This document shows positions 1-8,433 of a stretch of DNA of 64,000 nucleotides, piece after piece. The notes beneath the pieces were generated by a model. It saw nothing but the letters and a program-made list of their open reading frames with translations. It searched no databases and was not told where the DNA came from. The position numbers and the translations under genes are program-made. The stretch comes from a bacterium 1XD8-76 (GTDB lineage: Bacteria; Bacillota; Clostridia; Lachnospirales; Lachnospiraceae), in the NCBI GenBank assembly GCA_003611955.1, contig RAZE01000001.1, forward strand, positions 186,001 through 250,000, written 5' to 3'. The first letter of the stretch is position 1; every line of letters begins with the position of its first letter.

Positions 1-728
1 AGGGAATCATTGATACACACCGTTGTCCCGAGGGAAAAACCTTTCAGCCAGTCCATCACCAGACAGAAAGCGTGGTGGATTGGAAGAACGCTTAAGATCA
101 CCGTTCCGGGCTCCAATGCAAAATCCACAGAACGCACATTGGACGCCAGATTTCCCTGCGTCAGCATAACACCTTTACTTTTTCCGGTGGTTCCGGAAGT
201 GAAAATAATCGTTGCGGTATCTCCGCTATCCGGCCTCTCCGAATCCGTTTCCGTCTCTCTGCCCGTCTCCTTTAATTTGCCGAGGCAGGTTACTCTCCCG
301 TCGGATAATTCCGCCGGCTCCTCCTGCAGCAGCCATATTTTTTTCAAATCAGGACATTCTGTCAAAAGTTCCTCCAAAAGCCCCTGGTTTTTCGGACTTA
401 AGAAGAGCGCTTCGGAATCGGAACGGTTGATCAGATCCGCCAGATCCTCCACCGGTAACATCGCATCCAGGGGGACGGCAACTGTCCTGCCTGTGATAAT
501 CCCCAGATAACCCTCTATCCACTCCAGGGAACTGCCGCCGATCAGCGCGATGTGTTTTCCCTGAAAGCCTTCCGCAGCCAGCCCTTTTCTCACCACCCTG
601 ACATCTTCCATTATCCCGCGGTAGCTAATCTCATAAATCTCCTTTTTCTTCAGCCACTTTACCGCTGTCATTTCCGAAAACTTTTTTTCGCTCTCCTCCA
701 GAATATCCAAAATCAACTTTTCCATCAT
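1..728 (-). CDS. AMP-dependent acyl/aminoacyl ligase, 3' end cut by window edge
   Basis: N-terminal ~242 residues of an ANL-superfamily adenylating enzyme (acyl-CoA synthetase / NRPS A-domain type), open to the window edge. The phosphate-binding core motif IIFTSGTTGKSKGVML is clear, preceded by a typical N-domain and followed by the SVLPIHHAF region. Such enzymes activate a carboxylate as acyl-AMP and pass it to a thiol. Translation starts at one of two adjacent ATGs (728 or 725), 12 bp behind the stop of the carrier protein, so the two are almost surely co-transcribed. The specificity pocket lies beyond the edge, so the substrate is unknown. A likely role is loading the neighbouring carrier protein (inference). 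Confidence 0.88.
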   Translation of the reverse strand, partial: MMEKLILDILEESEKKFSEMTAVKWLKKKEIYEISYRGIMEDVRVVRKGLAAEGFQGKHIALIGGSSLEWIEGYLGIITGRTVAVPLDAMLPVEDLADLINRSDSEALFLSPKNQGLLEELLTECPDLKKIWLLQEEPAELSDGRVTCLGKLKETGRETETDSERPDSGDTATIIFTSGTTGKSKGVMLTQGNLASNVRSVDFALEPGTVILSVLPIHHAFCLVMDWLKGFSLGTTVCINDS

Positions 729-740
729 AAGCCTCCGTCC

Positions 741-974
741 CTACTGCTGCAATGTTTCCAGTAACGCAAGCGCCTCCCCTATGGTAAAGACCTGCAGCGC
801 ATTTTCCTCTTCCAACTCTATGTCAAAGGTATCCTCCAGCTCTCCCAAAAAGGACATAAAATCAAGAGAACTAAAGCCCAGATCCTCCCTGAATCTCAAA
901 TCATTTGTCATATCCTCCGGTTTTACTTCGCAATACTGCGCAATAATTGTTTTAAACTGCATTTCCTGTGTCAT
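741..974 (-). CDS. Acyl/peptidyl carrier protein
   Basis: 77-residue carrier protein. The helix II motif DLGFSSLDF contains Ser36, the expected attachment site for 4'-phosphopantetheine; the usual Asp before it is Ser (FSSLD instead of the common ADSLD). Length and acidic character fit the family. Strong RBS GGAGGAGAATGAT before the ATG. It lies between a condensation-type protein and an AMP-ligase on the same strand, so it is probably a dedicated carrier for that small pathway rather than the fatty-acid ACP, since no fab genes are near. A D-alanyl carrier protein (DltC-like) is an alternative, but a dltB-like gene is not adjacent. Confidence 0.9.
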   Translation of the reverse strand: MTQEMQFKTIIAQYCEVKPEDMTNDLRFREDLGFSSLDFMSFLGELEDTFDIELEEENALQVFTIGEALALLETLQQ

Positions 975-1043
975 ATCATTCTCCTCCTAACTTTAAATCG
1001 CTGCGCGATGGCACCGAAGGGTAAAGTCACTTCGACGCACTAC

Positions 1044-2429
1044 TTACACTTGTTCCATAATTTCCCCGATACTCATATCCGGTTCTGCGATCCCCTTAAA
1101 GAGAATACGCATCATATAGTAATACAACAGCTCCATGTCATGCTCTTCCAAATGTGCTGTCTGGTAATGATAAGAAAAATTCATGCCGCCCTCCCCGGTG
1201 TGGGATACGGTCAGATACATCTTCTTGGTCGCAGCGCCGTTGGCAAACCATTTGGAATGCTGCGGTATCTGGACAAGATGCGGGTTTTCCAACTTTATCG
1301 GCATGGGCTGGTAGGTGAGGTAACAGCTCTCATAGACTGTGTGCTCCGGTGTATGATATCGTTTCCTCATTTCCTCCCTGATCAGCTCCGGATCGTAATT
1401 GCTGTGCATATATATGCGGTTCTGGACATTCTGAATCTCATATGCCGCCGACAGGAAATCGGTCTCCGGAGAAATCACGGTCCTACAGGGAAACATGATC
1501 GTCCTGCTGCCGCCGGAAGTCCACTCGTCATGCGTGGAACGTCTCGAGATAAAATTCTCAATCGTGATATCCTCCTGTCCGTTATTTACCTTCGACAAAT
1601 AAGTCCGGATTCCCAACAGTATAAGATTTGTCATGGAAAGCTGGTGGTTCATGCAGAAATCGATAAGGTTTTTGGTGGGCACCGGCTCCAGATAATAATC
1701 CTTTACTTTCACAAACAGATTTTTGAGCTCGATATCCGCCGATCTCAATGCCGGAGCACCATGACGCTTTCTCGCTTCTTCCAGAACGGAAGGCCCCTGG
1801 ATATCGGAATAAAGCGGTTCTCCCAACGCATCTAACTGATCGTCCCAGAATTTCTTATCCCTGGCAAAGCGTTTTTCATTGTTTGCCCTCTTTAAATCTT
1901 TCGCCAGAACCTCCTCATAATCCGCCAGATCATCCGGGTAAGGAGACCCGAATCTGAAATGGGTATAGAGCTGCATCAGATCGTTGATCATCACCACCAG
2001 TCCGCAGGAATCGATCAGTCTATGATCCATGTGTATAAAAAATCCGTTAAAGCCCTCGGGAAGCTTTACCATGGTTACGTCACAGAGCGGAATATCATCT
2101 CCGTCAAAAGTCTCATAGGCCCACTGCTGCATCAGCCCGTCCGCCTCCGGCAAACTCATACCGGATAAATCCTTTATGGGGATATCCCTTGTCTCTTTCT
2201 CCGCAATATACTGCTTTATTCCGCCTTTTCCGTCAGGTTTTGTAAAGCGAATCCGCATACAGCCGTAACGCTCAAATTCCAGCTGGATACATTTCTTTAA
2301 AAGTCCGAAGTCCAACTGAGCCTTTAAGGACGCTACGACGCTGACTCCCGATACCTGCTGTGTTTTGTATGTTTTCATCCAGTTATAATGCAGCTTCTGT
2401 GCCGCTGTCAAAGGATAGTATTCTTTCAT
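1044..2429 (-). CDS. Stand-alone condensation-domain-like acyltransferase
   Basis: 461-residue protein with the fold signature of NRPS condensation / CoA-dependent acyltransferases. Near residues 133-140 it reads IHMDHRLIDS, matching HHxxxDG with the catalytic second His and the Asp kept and the first His replaced by Asp. The C-terminal half has the usual SRRSTHDEW-type bridge region. ATG at 2429 is chosen because AGGAGG lies 6 bp upstream; the in-frame TTG at 2435 overlaps that site. First gene of a three-gene set with carrier protein and AMP-ligase, suggesting transfer of a carrier-bound acyl or aminoacyl group to an amine or alcohol acceptor (inference). Product unknown. Confidence 0.8.
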   Translation of the reverse strand: MKEYYPLTAAQKLHYNWMKTYKTQQVSGVSVVASLKAQLDFGLLKKCIQLEFERYGCMRIRFTKPDGKGGIKQYIAEKETRDIPIKDLSGMSLPEADGLMQQWAYETFDGDDIPLCDVTMVKLPEGFNGFFIHMDHRLIDSCGLVVMINDLMQLYTHFRFGSPYPDDLADYEEVLAKDLKRANNEKRFARDKKFWDDQLDALGEPLYSDIQGPSVLEEARKRHGAPALRSADIELKNLFVKVKDYYLEPVPTKNLIDFCMNHQLSMTNLILLGIRTYLSKVNNGQEDITIENFISRRSTHDEWTSGGSRTIMFPCRTVISPETDFLSAAYEIQNVQNRIYMHSNYDPELIREEMRKRYHTPEHTVYESCYLTYQPMPIKLENPHLVQIPQHSKWFANGAATKKMYLTVSHTGEGGMNFSYHYQTAHLEEHDMELLYYYMMRILFKGIAEPDMSIGEIMEQV

Positions 2430-2534
2430 TTGCAACCTCCTGTTTTCCTGTCCTTTTGTGAAGTTAACACATTTTATATTTAAATTCTACCCCTTTGGGG
2501 ACTTAACAAACATTTTGCATATAACTGTCTGAAA

Positions 2535-2565
2535 CATTTCACAGGACACAATTTCCTGTGAAATG
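2535..2565. repeat. 12-bp perfect inverted repeat upstream of condensation gene
   Basis: CATTTCACAGGA and its exact reverse complement, separated by 7 bp (2547-2553). It lies about 105 bp upstream of the condensation-protein start and directly behind the terminator of the hydrolase gene. Read on the minus strand it is followed by TTTCAG, so it may be a second weak terminator or an operator. Confidence 0.6.
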
Positions 2566-2595
2566 AAAAAAGCGCCAGCACGTTAAGCTGACGCC
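2565..2595 (-). terminator. Intrinsic terminator of the hydrolase gene
   Basis: Minus-strand hairpin GCGTCAGC / GCTGGCGC (one G-U pair) followed by a run of six T, 11 bp or so after the stop of the alpha/beta hydrolase. Confidence 0.75.
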
Positions 2596-2605
2596 ATGGT
2601 ATAGA

Positions 2606-3574
2606 TCAATGATCATATTTTGCAAAAAATTCCAGAAGTCTGCGCCTGTACAATTCCGGTTCCACATACGGACTGCATCGATGTCTTGCCTCCGGAATAA
2701 TGACAAGTTCTTTGGATGCCCGGCATAATGCGTAGTTATATCGGGTATTCTCAGGCCTTACATAGGAATCCTTTCCCCCGTGAAAAAATAAAACCGGCCT
2801 TTTGTTGGTTTTCATTGCGTTCGTCGTGTCGGCATCTTTCATGCGGAAGCCCCCCAAAAGCCTGCAGAACAAATCTACCCTGAGCAGCAGCAGGTCCACA
2901 CGGTTCAGATGGAACCACCCTGCGGCAATGTCCTGAAGCTGCCCTTTCATGGAACGGAAACCGCAGTCCGCGATCAGCCCTTTTACCTCCTTCGGCAGTT
3001 TGTGCCCCGATGCCATGAGCACCGAAGCGGCTCCCATAGATTCCCCGTAGAGATAAACGGGAAGCTTTTCTTTATTTCTCTTCGCAATATAGTATGCCCA
3101 TTGCTGTACATCCCACTGTTCTTTTGCCCCGAAGGTAATATATTTTCCCTCACTTTGTCCGCCGCAGCGCTGATCAATGAAGAGCAGGCGGCACCCGTTT
3201 TCGTGGAGAAACTTTGCCGTATAGGCAAAATCTCCGAAACCACTGCCCTTATATCCGTGGCAGAGCAGAACATAACGTTCTGCTTTCGCCGCCGGCAGAT
3301 AAAATCCGTGCAGCAACAAGCCGTCCCTGCTTCTGATATAGCAGTCCTGCATATTCTGCCGCCGACACCAGGCTTTGCCCTCTTCGTATTCTTTTTCAAA
3401 CTTATTCCTTGGATGGTTGATCTTTATATGGGACAACTCAAACCATTTCTTATTTGCAGGCCGACTCCTGTCTCTGCAGTGGATCATCAGATCAAAAAAA
3501 GACCAGCCAAACGCCATAAAAACACCGAATGCAGCAGTGGCGGCACCTGTTATTCTAATTACTTTATTTTTCAT
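2606..3574 (-). CDS. Alpha/beta hydrolase, membrane-anchored (S33-like)
   Basis: 322-residue alpha/beta hydrolase. Visible motifs are the oxyanion strand LLCHGYKGSG, nucleophile elbow YGESMGAAS, acid loop FFHGGKDSYVRP and the terminal His region PEARH, giving a complete Ser-Asp-His triad. One hydrophobic N-terminal segment (residues ~5-30) suggests a membrane anchor with the catalytic domain probably outside. The group resembles Firmicute 'alpha/beta hydrolase family / serine aminopeptidase S33' esterases; the substrate is not inferable. Single gene with its own terminator at 2565-2595. The RBS is weak (GGCAGGAT). Confidence 0.88.
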   Translation of the reverse strand: MKNKVIRITGAATAAFGVFMAFGWSFFDLMIHCRDRSRPANKKWFELSHIKINHPRNKFEKEYEEGKAWCRRQNMQDCYIRSRDGLLLHGFYLPAAKAERYVLLCHGYKGSGFGDFAYTAKFLHENGCRLLFIDQRCGGQSEGKYITFGAKEQWDVQQWAYYIAKRNKEKLPVYLYGESMGAASVLMASGHKLPKEVKGLIADCGFRSMKGQLQDIAAGWFHLNRVDLLLLRVDLFCRLLGGFRMKDADTTNAMKTNKRPVLFFHGGKDSYVRPENTRYNYALCRASKELVIIPEARHRCSPYVEPELYRRRLLEFFAKYDH

Positions 3575-3643
3575 AGAATATCCTGCCTGTTATTTTTCCT
3601 ATTCACAATCATACAGGAAAACCTCCGCAAATACAACACCATC

Positions 3644-3765
3644 TTAATCTTTATTTGCATGATAAAACCGCACCCCGATCTCCGGATAAGTCACCAGCGA
3701 ACCGAACAGGAAGTCATCCAGCAGGTTCATCTCTTCCAGTTTCTTTTTGCCTCTTTTTCTTTCAT
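3644..3765 (-). pseudogene. Remnant of Rpn/PD-(D/E)XK nuclease-family gene
   Basis: Minus-strand remnant reading KKKLEEMNLLDDFLFGSLVT and ending after about 36 residues at a TAA. This matches the start of the Rpn / PD-(D/E)XK 'transposase-like' family, whose intact member at 58674-59570 begins with KLEKLNLLDKFLFDEAMED. An ATG with an AAAGGAG-like RBS sits at 3765, but it is out of frame with the conserved part, so a frameshift early and a truncation after the N-terminus are both implied. The rest of the gene is absent. Similarity is judged by eye. Confidence 0.55.
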
Positions 3766-3893
3766 ACAGTTAGTTCTCCTTTCGCTTTGGCCGGAAAGAA
3801 GAATCTCTATAAAGGATTACCCTGACAATTTCATTGAAATGTTCTCATAACAGGGATCGTCAATATATTTTATACATTTTTTGTATAATGGAA

Positions 3894-3928
3894 AACCCCT
3901 GAAAGCACATCCCATGCTTTCAGGGGTT
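3894..3928 (-). terminator. Terminator of HD-GYP regulator gene
   Basis: 14-bp perfect stem AACCCCTGAAAGCA / TGCTTTCAGGGGTT with a 7-bp loop, followed on the minus strand by TTTTCC. It lies just after the stop of the response regulator at 3940. Confidence 0.8.
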
Positions 3929-3939
3929 CCTCTGCCACT

Positions 3940-5037
3940 TTAATCATCGCAATACTTCTGCACAATATTCTCAAACTCCTTGCTCGCCTCGGTAAAAGCT
4001 TTCAGAAGTTTCGAGGAGAAAGCGCCGCTCTGGCCGCTTATGATCATCTGGTAAGCCTTATCCGTCTTATACGCCGCCTTGTAGATACGTTTTGAGGTCA
4101 GCGCATCGTAGATATCCACCAGCGAGACGATCTGAGCCGCAATGCTGATCTCCTCCCCCTTGAGGCCGTCCGGATAACCGTTTCCGTCATACTTTTCGTG
4201 ATGATGCCTCGCTATATCGTAAGCGCAATCACAGAACTCCCCGTTGTCCAGATCGATGACTTTCTCTATGATCTCCGCCCCCTTCGATGTGTGGGACTTG
4301 ATCACCTCGTACTCATTCGCCGTCAGCTTGCCTGCTTTCAGTATGATATTGTCCGGAATGACAATTTTCCCGATATCATGCAGGCAGGACGCCCAGCCGA
4401 TCGTATCGATCTTCTCCGCCGTGAGCTCGTACTCCGGGTACAATTTCATGACACTGTTTCCGAGACAGAAAGTCAGCTCGCGAATCCTTTTTATATGCTG
4501 TTTCGATTCCAGGTTCCTGAACTCCACTATATTGCTCAGCGATGTAATCAAAATCTCCTTTGCATGCTTCTGCTTGTCAGCCATCATTTTCAACAGAGCA
4601 TTCTGCTTTATCAGCTTTTCATTCTGACTTTTCACCATGACCTCAAGCTGCCCCCTGTGCTGGAACACCTCGATGACATTCTCCACCAGCTGTTTTACTA
4701 CTTCCGGATAAAAAGGTTTCCTGATATAACCGACTATACCAAACTCATATCCCCTCTTCTCATATCCCGCCGTCATTTCATTTGTGATCATCATAAAGGG
4801 AATCCGGTTTAAAAAGCCTTTCTCGCTGAGCCATCCCAAAATCTGAAAATTATCTTTGGCCGGTATCATAATGTTTACCAGAACAACTGCCAGCGAAGCG
4901 GCATGCTTTCTCAGAAAGTCTATCCCTTCTCTCTCTGTGAAAACCGTCTGAATCTTATATTTATCCTGAAATATTTCGGTCAGCTTTGCGCAGCTGGCAT
5001 TGTCATCCTCCAGAATCAAAATCGTATCACGCGCCAT
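3940..5037 (-). CDS. Response regulator with HD-GYP output domain, phospho-Asp missing
   Basis: 365 residues: an N-terminal receiver domain (~5-125), a coiled linker, and a C-terminal HD-GYP domain (~165-360). HD-GYP motifs are intact: CLHDIGKIVIPD, HHEKYDGNGYPDGLKG and DIYDALTSKR, so cyclic-di-GMP hydrolysis is expected. The receiver keeps the acidic pair (LEDDN), the Thr (MITNEMT) and the Lys (RKPFYPE), but the acceptor Asp is Asn55 (LVNIMIP; codon AAC at 4873-4875). Phosphorylation at the usual site is therefore unlikely. ATG at 5037 follows AGGAGGTG; the GTG at 5049 lies within that site. Only 18 bp behind the DUF342 gene, so co-transcribed with it. Confidence 0.92.
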   Translation of the reverse strand: MARDTILILEDDNASCAKLTEIFQDKYKIQTVFTEREGIDFLRKHAASLAVVLVNIMIPAKDNFQILGWLSEKGFLNRIPFMMITNEMTAGYEKRGYEFGIVGYIRKPFYPEVVKQLVENVIEVFQHRGQLEVMVKSQNEKLIKQNALLKMMADKQKHAKEILITSLSNIVEFRNLESKQHIKRIRELTFCLGNSVMKLYPEYELTAEKIDTIGWASCLHDIGKIVIPDNIILKAGKLTANEYEVIKSHTSKGAEIIEKVIDLDNGEFCDCAYDIARHHHEKYDGNGYPDGLKGEEISIAAQIVSLVDIYDALTSKRIYKAAYKTDKAYQMIISGQSGAFSSKLLKAFTEASKEFENIVQKYCDD

Positions 5038-5055
5038 TTTCCATCCCACCTCCTT

Positions 5056-7119
5056 CTACAGTTTCACCATTACGACATTCTTGTTTCTCAGTTTAAAGAT
5101 CACCCTGGCCATCCGCGACGGAAGCACATATCTGATCGTATTGATCTCCACAATACTTCCCTCATGGGCGATCCCCCTCACAATAACCGCCTTCATGTCC
5201 TGCTCCGTCAGACTCGTCAATTTGGACGCCTCCGCATCCAGATCTGCCAGTTCATGATCTTTCGCCACGATCGCCGCATTCAGCTTTTTGATCATCTCCT
5301 CCGCCTGCTCCTTGTTGGGCGGAAGCGACTGCAGAATGCTGTTCCAGCGCTCTTCCAGCATCATCAACTCATCCTGTATCTGTACTCTCTTCTTCGCAAA
5401 GACAGATTGCTGCTTATTATAGAGTTTATTCTTCCCGATTTCCAGCACAGTCTTAATATGAGATTTATTCCCAAGGTTGTAGGTGTCCACCCCTTTTACT
5501 GCACAGGTAATCCCGCCAAGGAGCATTCCCTTACTGCCCGACACGATGACCTTCTCCATCGTGTTGATGTCGCTGTTCATAATATAGTTTGCCCGGATAT
5601 TGCCCCCGGCTTCGATATTGGCCGCCTCAAAAAAACTGCCTGAAACTTCTCCGCCTGCTTCGATAAAACAGTCATTTTTGGAGCAGCTTCCCTTCTTGAT
5701 CATAATGTTGCCGCCGGCTACCAATCTGCCCGATTCCACATTGTGCTCAACAATAATATCCCCGGTAGCCGAGATAGAGCCGCCCGAATAAACACTGCCG
5801 ATCACATAAACCGACCCGTCTACTTCCAGTTTTCCTGTAACCGCCGTCACATCCTCGCGCACAATGATCATATTGGAGATAATAATCCTGCCGTTTATAT
5901 ACTCAAATTTTCCACTCAATTTGGACAGATAAGTCACTCCGTCCGGCGCGATCGTAAAGCCTTCCCCTTTCAGAGGTTTCTTCTCCACTCCCTCGTTGCC
6001 GTGAATGACTTCCCCGAAAACATTCTGTCCGTCTTTCCCCTTTTCCGCCGGATGGTAGACAGCGATCCTCTCCCCTTCATCCACCATCTCAAAGGCTTCT
6101 ATATTCACATAATCCACACCGCCGTCCGGAAGAGGCGCGGGAATGCGGGGAAGATCAAGCCTTACAAAAAATTCAAACCAGCCGTTTTTGCCGTCCTCGG
6201 CGGGTATCCCCTCCGCGATCAGTATCTTCTCGTTTGTCTTTTTCTTTTTGATCATCTCGGCGATCGCCTCCCGGTTTATACCGTTTACGATGCCCCTCTT
6301 TTTCAACGCCCCGTAAATATCTTCCTCCGTAACTACATTTCCCGCTATGAGCTGTATAAACGCATAGACACGGTTTCCGTTATCCTCCACAAAAATGCTG
6401 AATTCCTTTTTCGCCCCGGAGCCGCCCGCTCCCCCTTTACCGGGAGATGCACAGGTGGTGGTCTTCTCTTTCATAAGTTCCTCACGCTTCTGCTTCATAT
6501 CTGTTCCGGAAAAGATCAGCTTCGCATAGGATGATACATTCAGCCCCGCCTCCAGTCCCAGGCGGATCTCCTTCATCTGCCAGTGGCTGAACAGACCGTT
6601 CGTATAGCAGGATACTTTCAGCTTCTTTTCCAGCCCCAGGCGGATCTCCCTCATCTGCATCCAGTTATACTGGGAATCCGCATATACGGAGACATCCAGC
6701 CCCTCATACAGCCCGATCCGGATCTCATATATCTGCTGCACATACATATCGTCGGTAAGCCATACGTCGATGGCAAGCCCGTCTTCCAGGGCGAGACGGA
6801 TCTGTTCCAGCTCATCGTCCACGAACCCCCTCTCCAGATATCCCGAAAGATCGATCGAAGAATACATGGAAAGACGGATCTGCTTCATCGTCTCATAACT
6901 GTATGTGGGATCGGCATAGCAGGAGACATCCACCTTATCCTTGATTCCGGTTCTGATCTGCTCCATCTGAAGCCAGTTGAACTCCGGATTAGAATAAAGG
7001 GATACATCCAGACCGTCTTCCTTTCCCAGAAGAATTTCCTGATGCTGTTCAGCCATATATTCCGAATTTTCTCTTATCGTATATGCGGCGCTTTTTGGGG
7101 GAATCCGATCCGTACTCAT
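5056..7119 (-). CDS. DUF342/FapA protein with seven 26-residue N-terminal repeats
   Basis: About 687 residues. After a short leader come seven consecutive 26-residue repeats (~residues 26-207) of pattern xxIRxGLxxxLDVSxYAxxxxxxxQM; copies 3 and 4 are the most divergent. The rest is a DUF342 (FapA-like) protein with a right-handed beta-solenoid of Gly/Ile/Val-rich short strands (GSVYVIGSVYSGGSISATG) and a C-terminal coiled coil. FapA relatives occur with flagellar or polar-localisation genes; no flagellar genes are here. The repeat resembles one seen in other Clostridial proteins, possibly a protein-binding module (from memory). ATG at 7119 is preferred because AAAGGATG is 9 bp upstream. In operon with the HD-GYP regulator. 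Confidence 0.85.
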   Translation of the reverse strand: MSTDRIPPKSAAYTIRENSEYMAEQHQEILLGKEDGLDVSLYSNPEFNWLQMEQIRTGIKDKVDVSCYADPTYSYETMKQIRLSMYSSIDLSGYLERGFVDDELEQIRLALEDGLAIDVWLTDDMYVQQIYEIRIGLYEGLDVSVYADSQYNWMQMREIRLGLEKKLKVSCYTNGLFSHWQMKEIRLGLEAGLNVSSYAKLIFSGTDMKQKREELMKEKTTTCASPGKGGAGGSGAKKEFSIFVEDNGNRVYAFIQLIAGNVVTEEDIYGALKKRGIVNGINREAIAEMIKKKKTNEKILIAEGIPAEDGKNGWFEFFVRLDLPRIPAPLPDGGVDYVNIEAFEMVDEGERIAVYHPAEKGKDGQNVFGEVIHGNEGVEKKPLKGEGFTIAPDGVTYLSKLSGKFEYINGRIIISNMIIVREDVTAVTGKLEVDGSVYVIGSVYSGGSISATGDIIVEHNVESGRLVAGGNIMIKKGSCSKNDCFIEAGGEVSGSFFEAANIEAGGNIRANYIMNSDINTMEKVIVSGSKGMLLGGITCAVKGVDTYNLGNKSHIKTVLEIGKNKLYNKQQSVFAKKRVQIQDELMMLEERWNSILQSLPPNKEQAEEMIKKLNAAIVAKDHELADLDAEASKLTSLTEQDMKAVIVRGIAHEGSIVEINTIRYVLPSRMARVIFKLRNKNVVMVKL

Positions 7120-7215
7120 GCGAAATACCATCCTTTTATTTTTTAAAATATAGACTTCAATATTATACTATATTCAAAAATAAAAGTCTACCGATATATT
7201 GCAAAAATGCGGTGG

Positions 7216-8238
7216 TCACGGCCGCTCAAAGGATCTTGCAACAGCCGTCGCATCCTCCAGAATTTCCAGTACCTTTATAACTTCCCCATCCTTTATACAT
7301 TTTTCGGCTCCCTGTTCGATCGCCGCCGTCAGATTGTCATAGATCCTCTCATAGTGAGCGCAGCCCACCTGCACCTTTTCCTCTCTTTTCTTCCCGCTTT
7401 CATCCATATAGACCAGCGTGCCCCATCTGTCCTCGGACGCAGGATCCGTATTGATGACATGGCGGCCCACGATCTTTTTCTTCCCCGAATTGTGGACCGC
7501 CGGCGGCAGCGTGAGGCTCCCCCTTGTCCCGTGCACCGTAAATCTGGGATAATCGATCAGCACGCACATGCTGGTATGGACCGTCGCCTTGCTGTTTCCG
7601 TAATAAAATTCCAGATCGTAATAGTCGTCCGCCATACCCGGATGGTGGATACTGCGCACGTCAAAGTGCGTCCGGTCCGGTATGCCAAGTATACTGATCA
7701 CCTGATCGATGGTATGCACCCCGAGATTGTACAGCGTGCCAAAATAATCATACCATCCGTTCCCCCTGAAATAATCGTAGTGACTCTCAAACTTCACCAG
7801 ATCCCCCAGCTTTCCGCTCTCAAGCACTTCCTTCACCGCGAGGACATCCGCGTCGAACCGTCGGTTCTGGTTTGGCATACAGATCAGCCCCTTTTCCCGC
7901 GCCAGCGCAAAAACTTCCTCCGCCTCCTTCGCCGTGGGCGCAAAGGGTTTCTCGATCAGCGCATGTTTTCCCGCGTTCAGGATCTGCTTTGCATACGGCA
8001 CATGAAAAGCATCCGGGGCGCAGACCACCACCAGATTCACTTCCGGATCCCCCAGAATCCTCTCCATATCCGTCGTAAAGATAATCTCCGGATAAAACGG
8101 CTCATATGCCGCGTTCTGCGCAATATCCTCCTCCCGGCGGTACACATATTTTACTCTGATATCTTCCCTCTTTTCCACATACGGTATATGATATTCCCTG
8201 GTGCTGACGCCAAATCCGATGTAAGCTACTGTAAGCAT
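7216..8238 (-). CDS. Gfo/Idh/MocA-family NAD(P)-dependent oxidoreductase
   Basis: 340 residues. N-terminal Rossmann fold with the dinucleotide motif AYIGFGVSTREYH, the family signature EKPFAPTAKEA around residue 95 and the C-terminal alpha/beta substrate domain (GVHTIDQVISILG). Length is normal. Members oxidise or reduce sugars, inositols and related polyols; this one most resembles uncharacterised YdgJ/YvaA-type enzymes, so the substrate is unknown. Single gene, RBS GGGGAGGAG directly before the ATG, transcribed divergently from the NADAR/Nudix pair. Confidence 0.9.
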   Translation of the reverse strand: MLTVAYIGFGVSTREYHIPYVEKREDIRVKYVYRREEDIAQNAAYEPFYPEIIFTTDMERILGDPEVNLVVVCAPDAFHVPYAKQILNAGKHALIEKPFAPTAKEAEEVFALAREKGLICMPNQNRRFDADVLAVKEVLESGKLGDLVKFESHYDYFRGNGWYDYFGTLYNLGVHTIDQVISILGIPDRTHFDVRSIHHPGMADDYYDLEFYYGNSKATVHTSMCVLIDYPRFTVHGTRGSLTLPPAVHNSGKKKIVGRHVINTDPASEDRWGTLVYMDESGKKREEKVQVGCAHYERIYDNLTAAIEQGAEKCIKDGEVIKVLEILEDATAVARSFERP

Positions 8239-8321
8239 ATCTCCTCCCCCTATTCTTTTACACAGTTTATGATTATTTATTTTATCACAGAAAAAGGATC
8301 CCCATCAATGCAAGATCAGCC

Positions 8322-8384
8322 TTGACATACATATCTTTTCGCTCTATAATATTACTAATTTGATATTATCTAATTAATATTATC
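8322..8384 (+). promoter_or_regulatory. Consensus promoter plus AT-rich operator-like repeats for NADAR-Nudix operon
   Basis: Perfect sigma-A promoter: TTGACA (8322-8327), 17 bp, TATAAT (8345-8350). Immediately downstream, a direct repeat GATATTATC (8362-8370) and AATATTATC (8376-8384) within an imperfect palindrome covers the start-site region. This is a plausible operator for the NrtR-like regulator encoded in the operon (inference). Confidence 0.75.
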
Positions 8385-8433
8385 ACAAAAACAAAAAGAA
8401 TCCAGACAGAAACATACCCACGGAGGAAAACTT

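Noticed and set aside
1008-1835. Open frames opposite the condensation gene
   Set aside because: Antisense frames without RBS or domain; the minus-strand gene explains the region.
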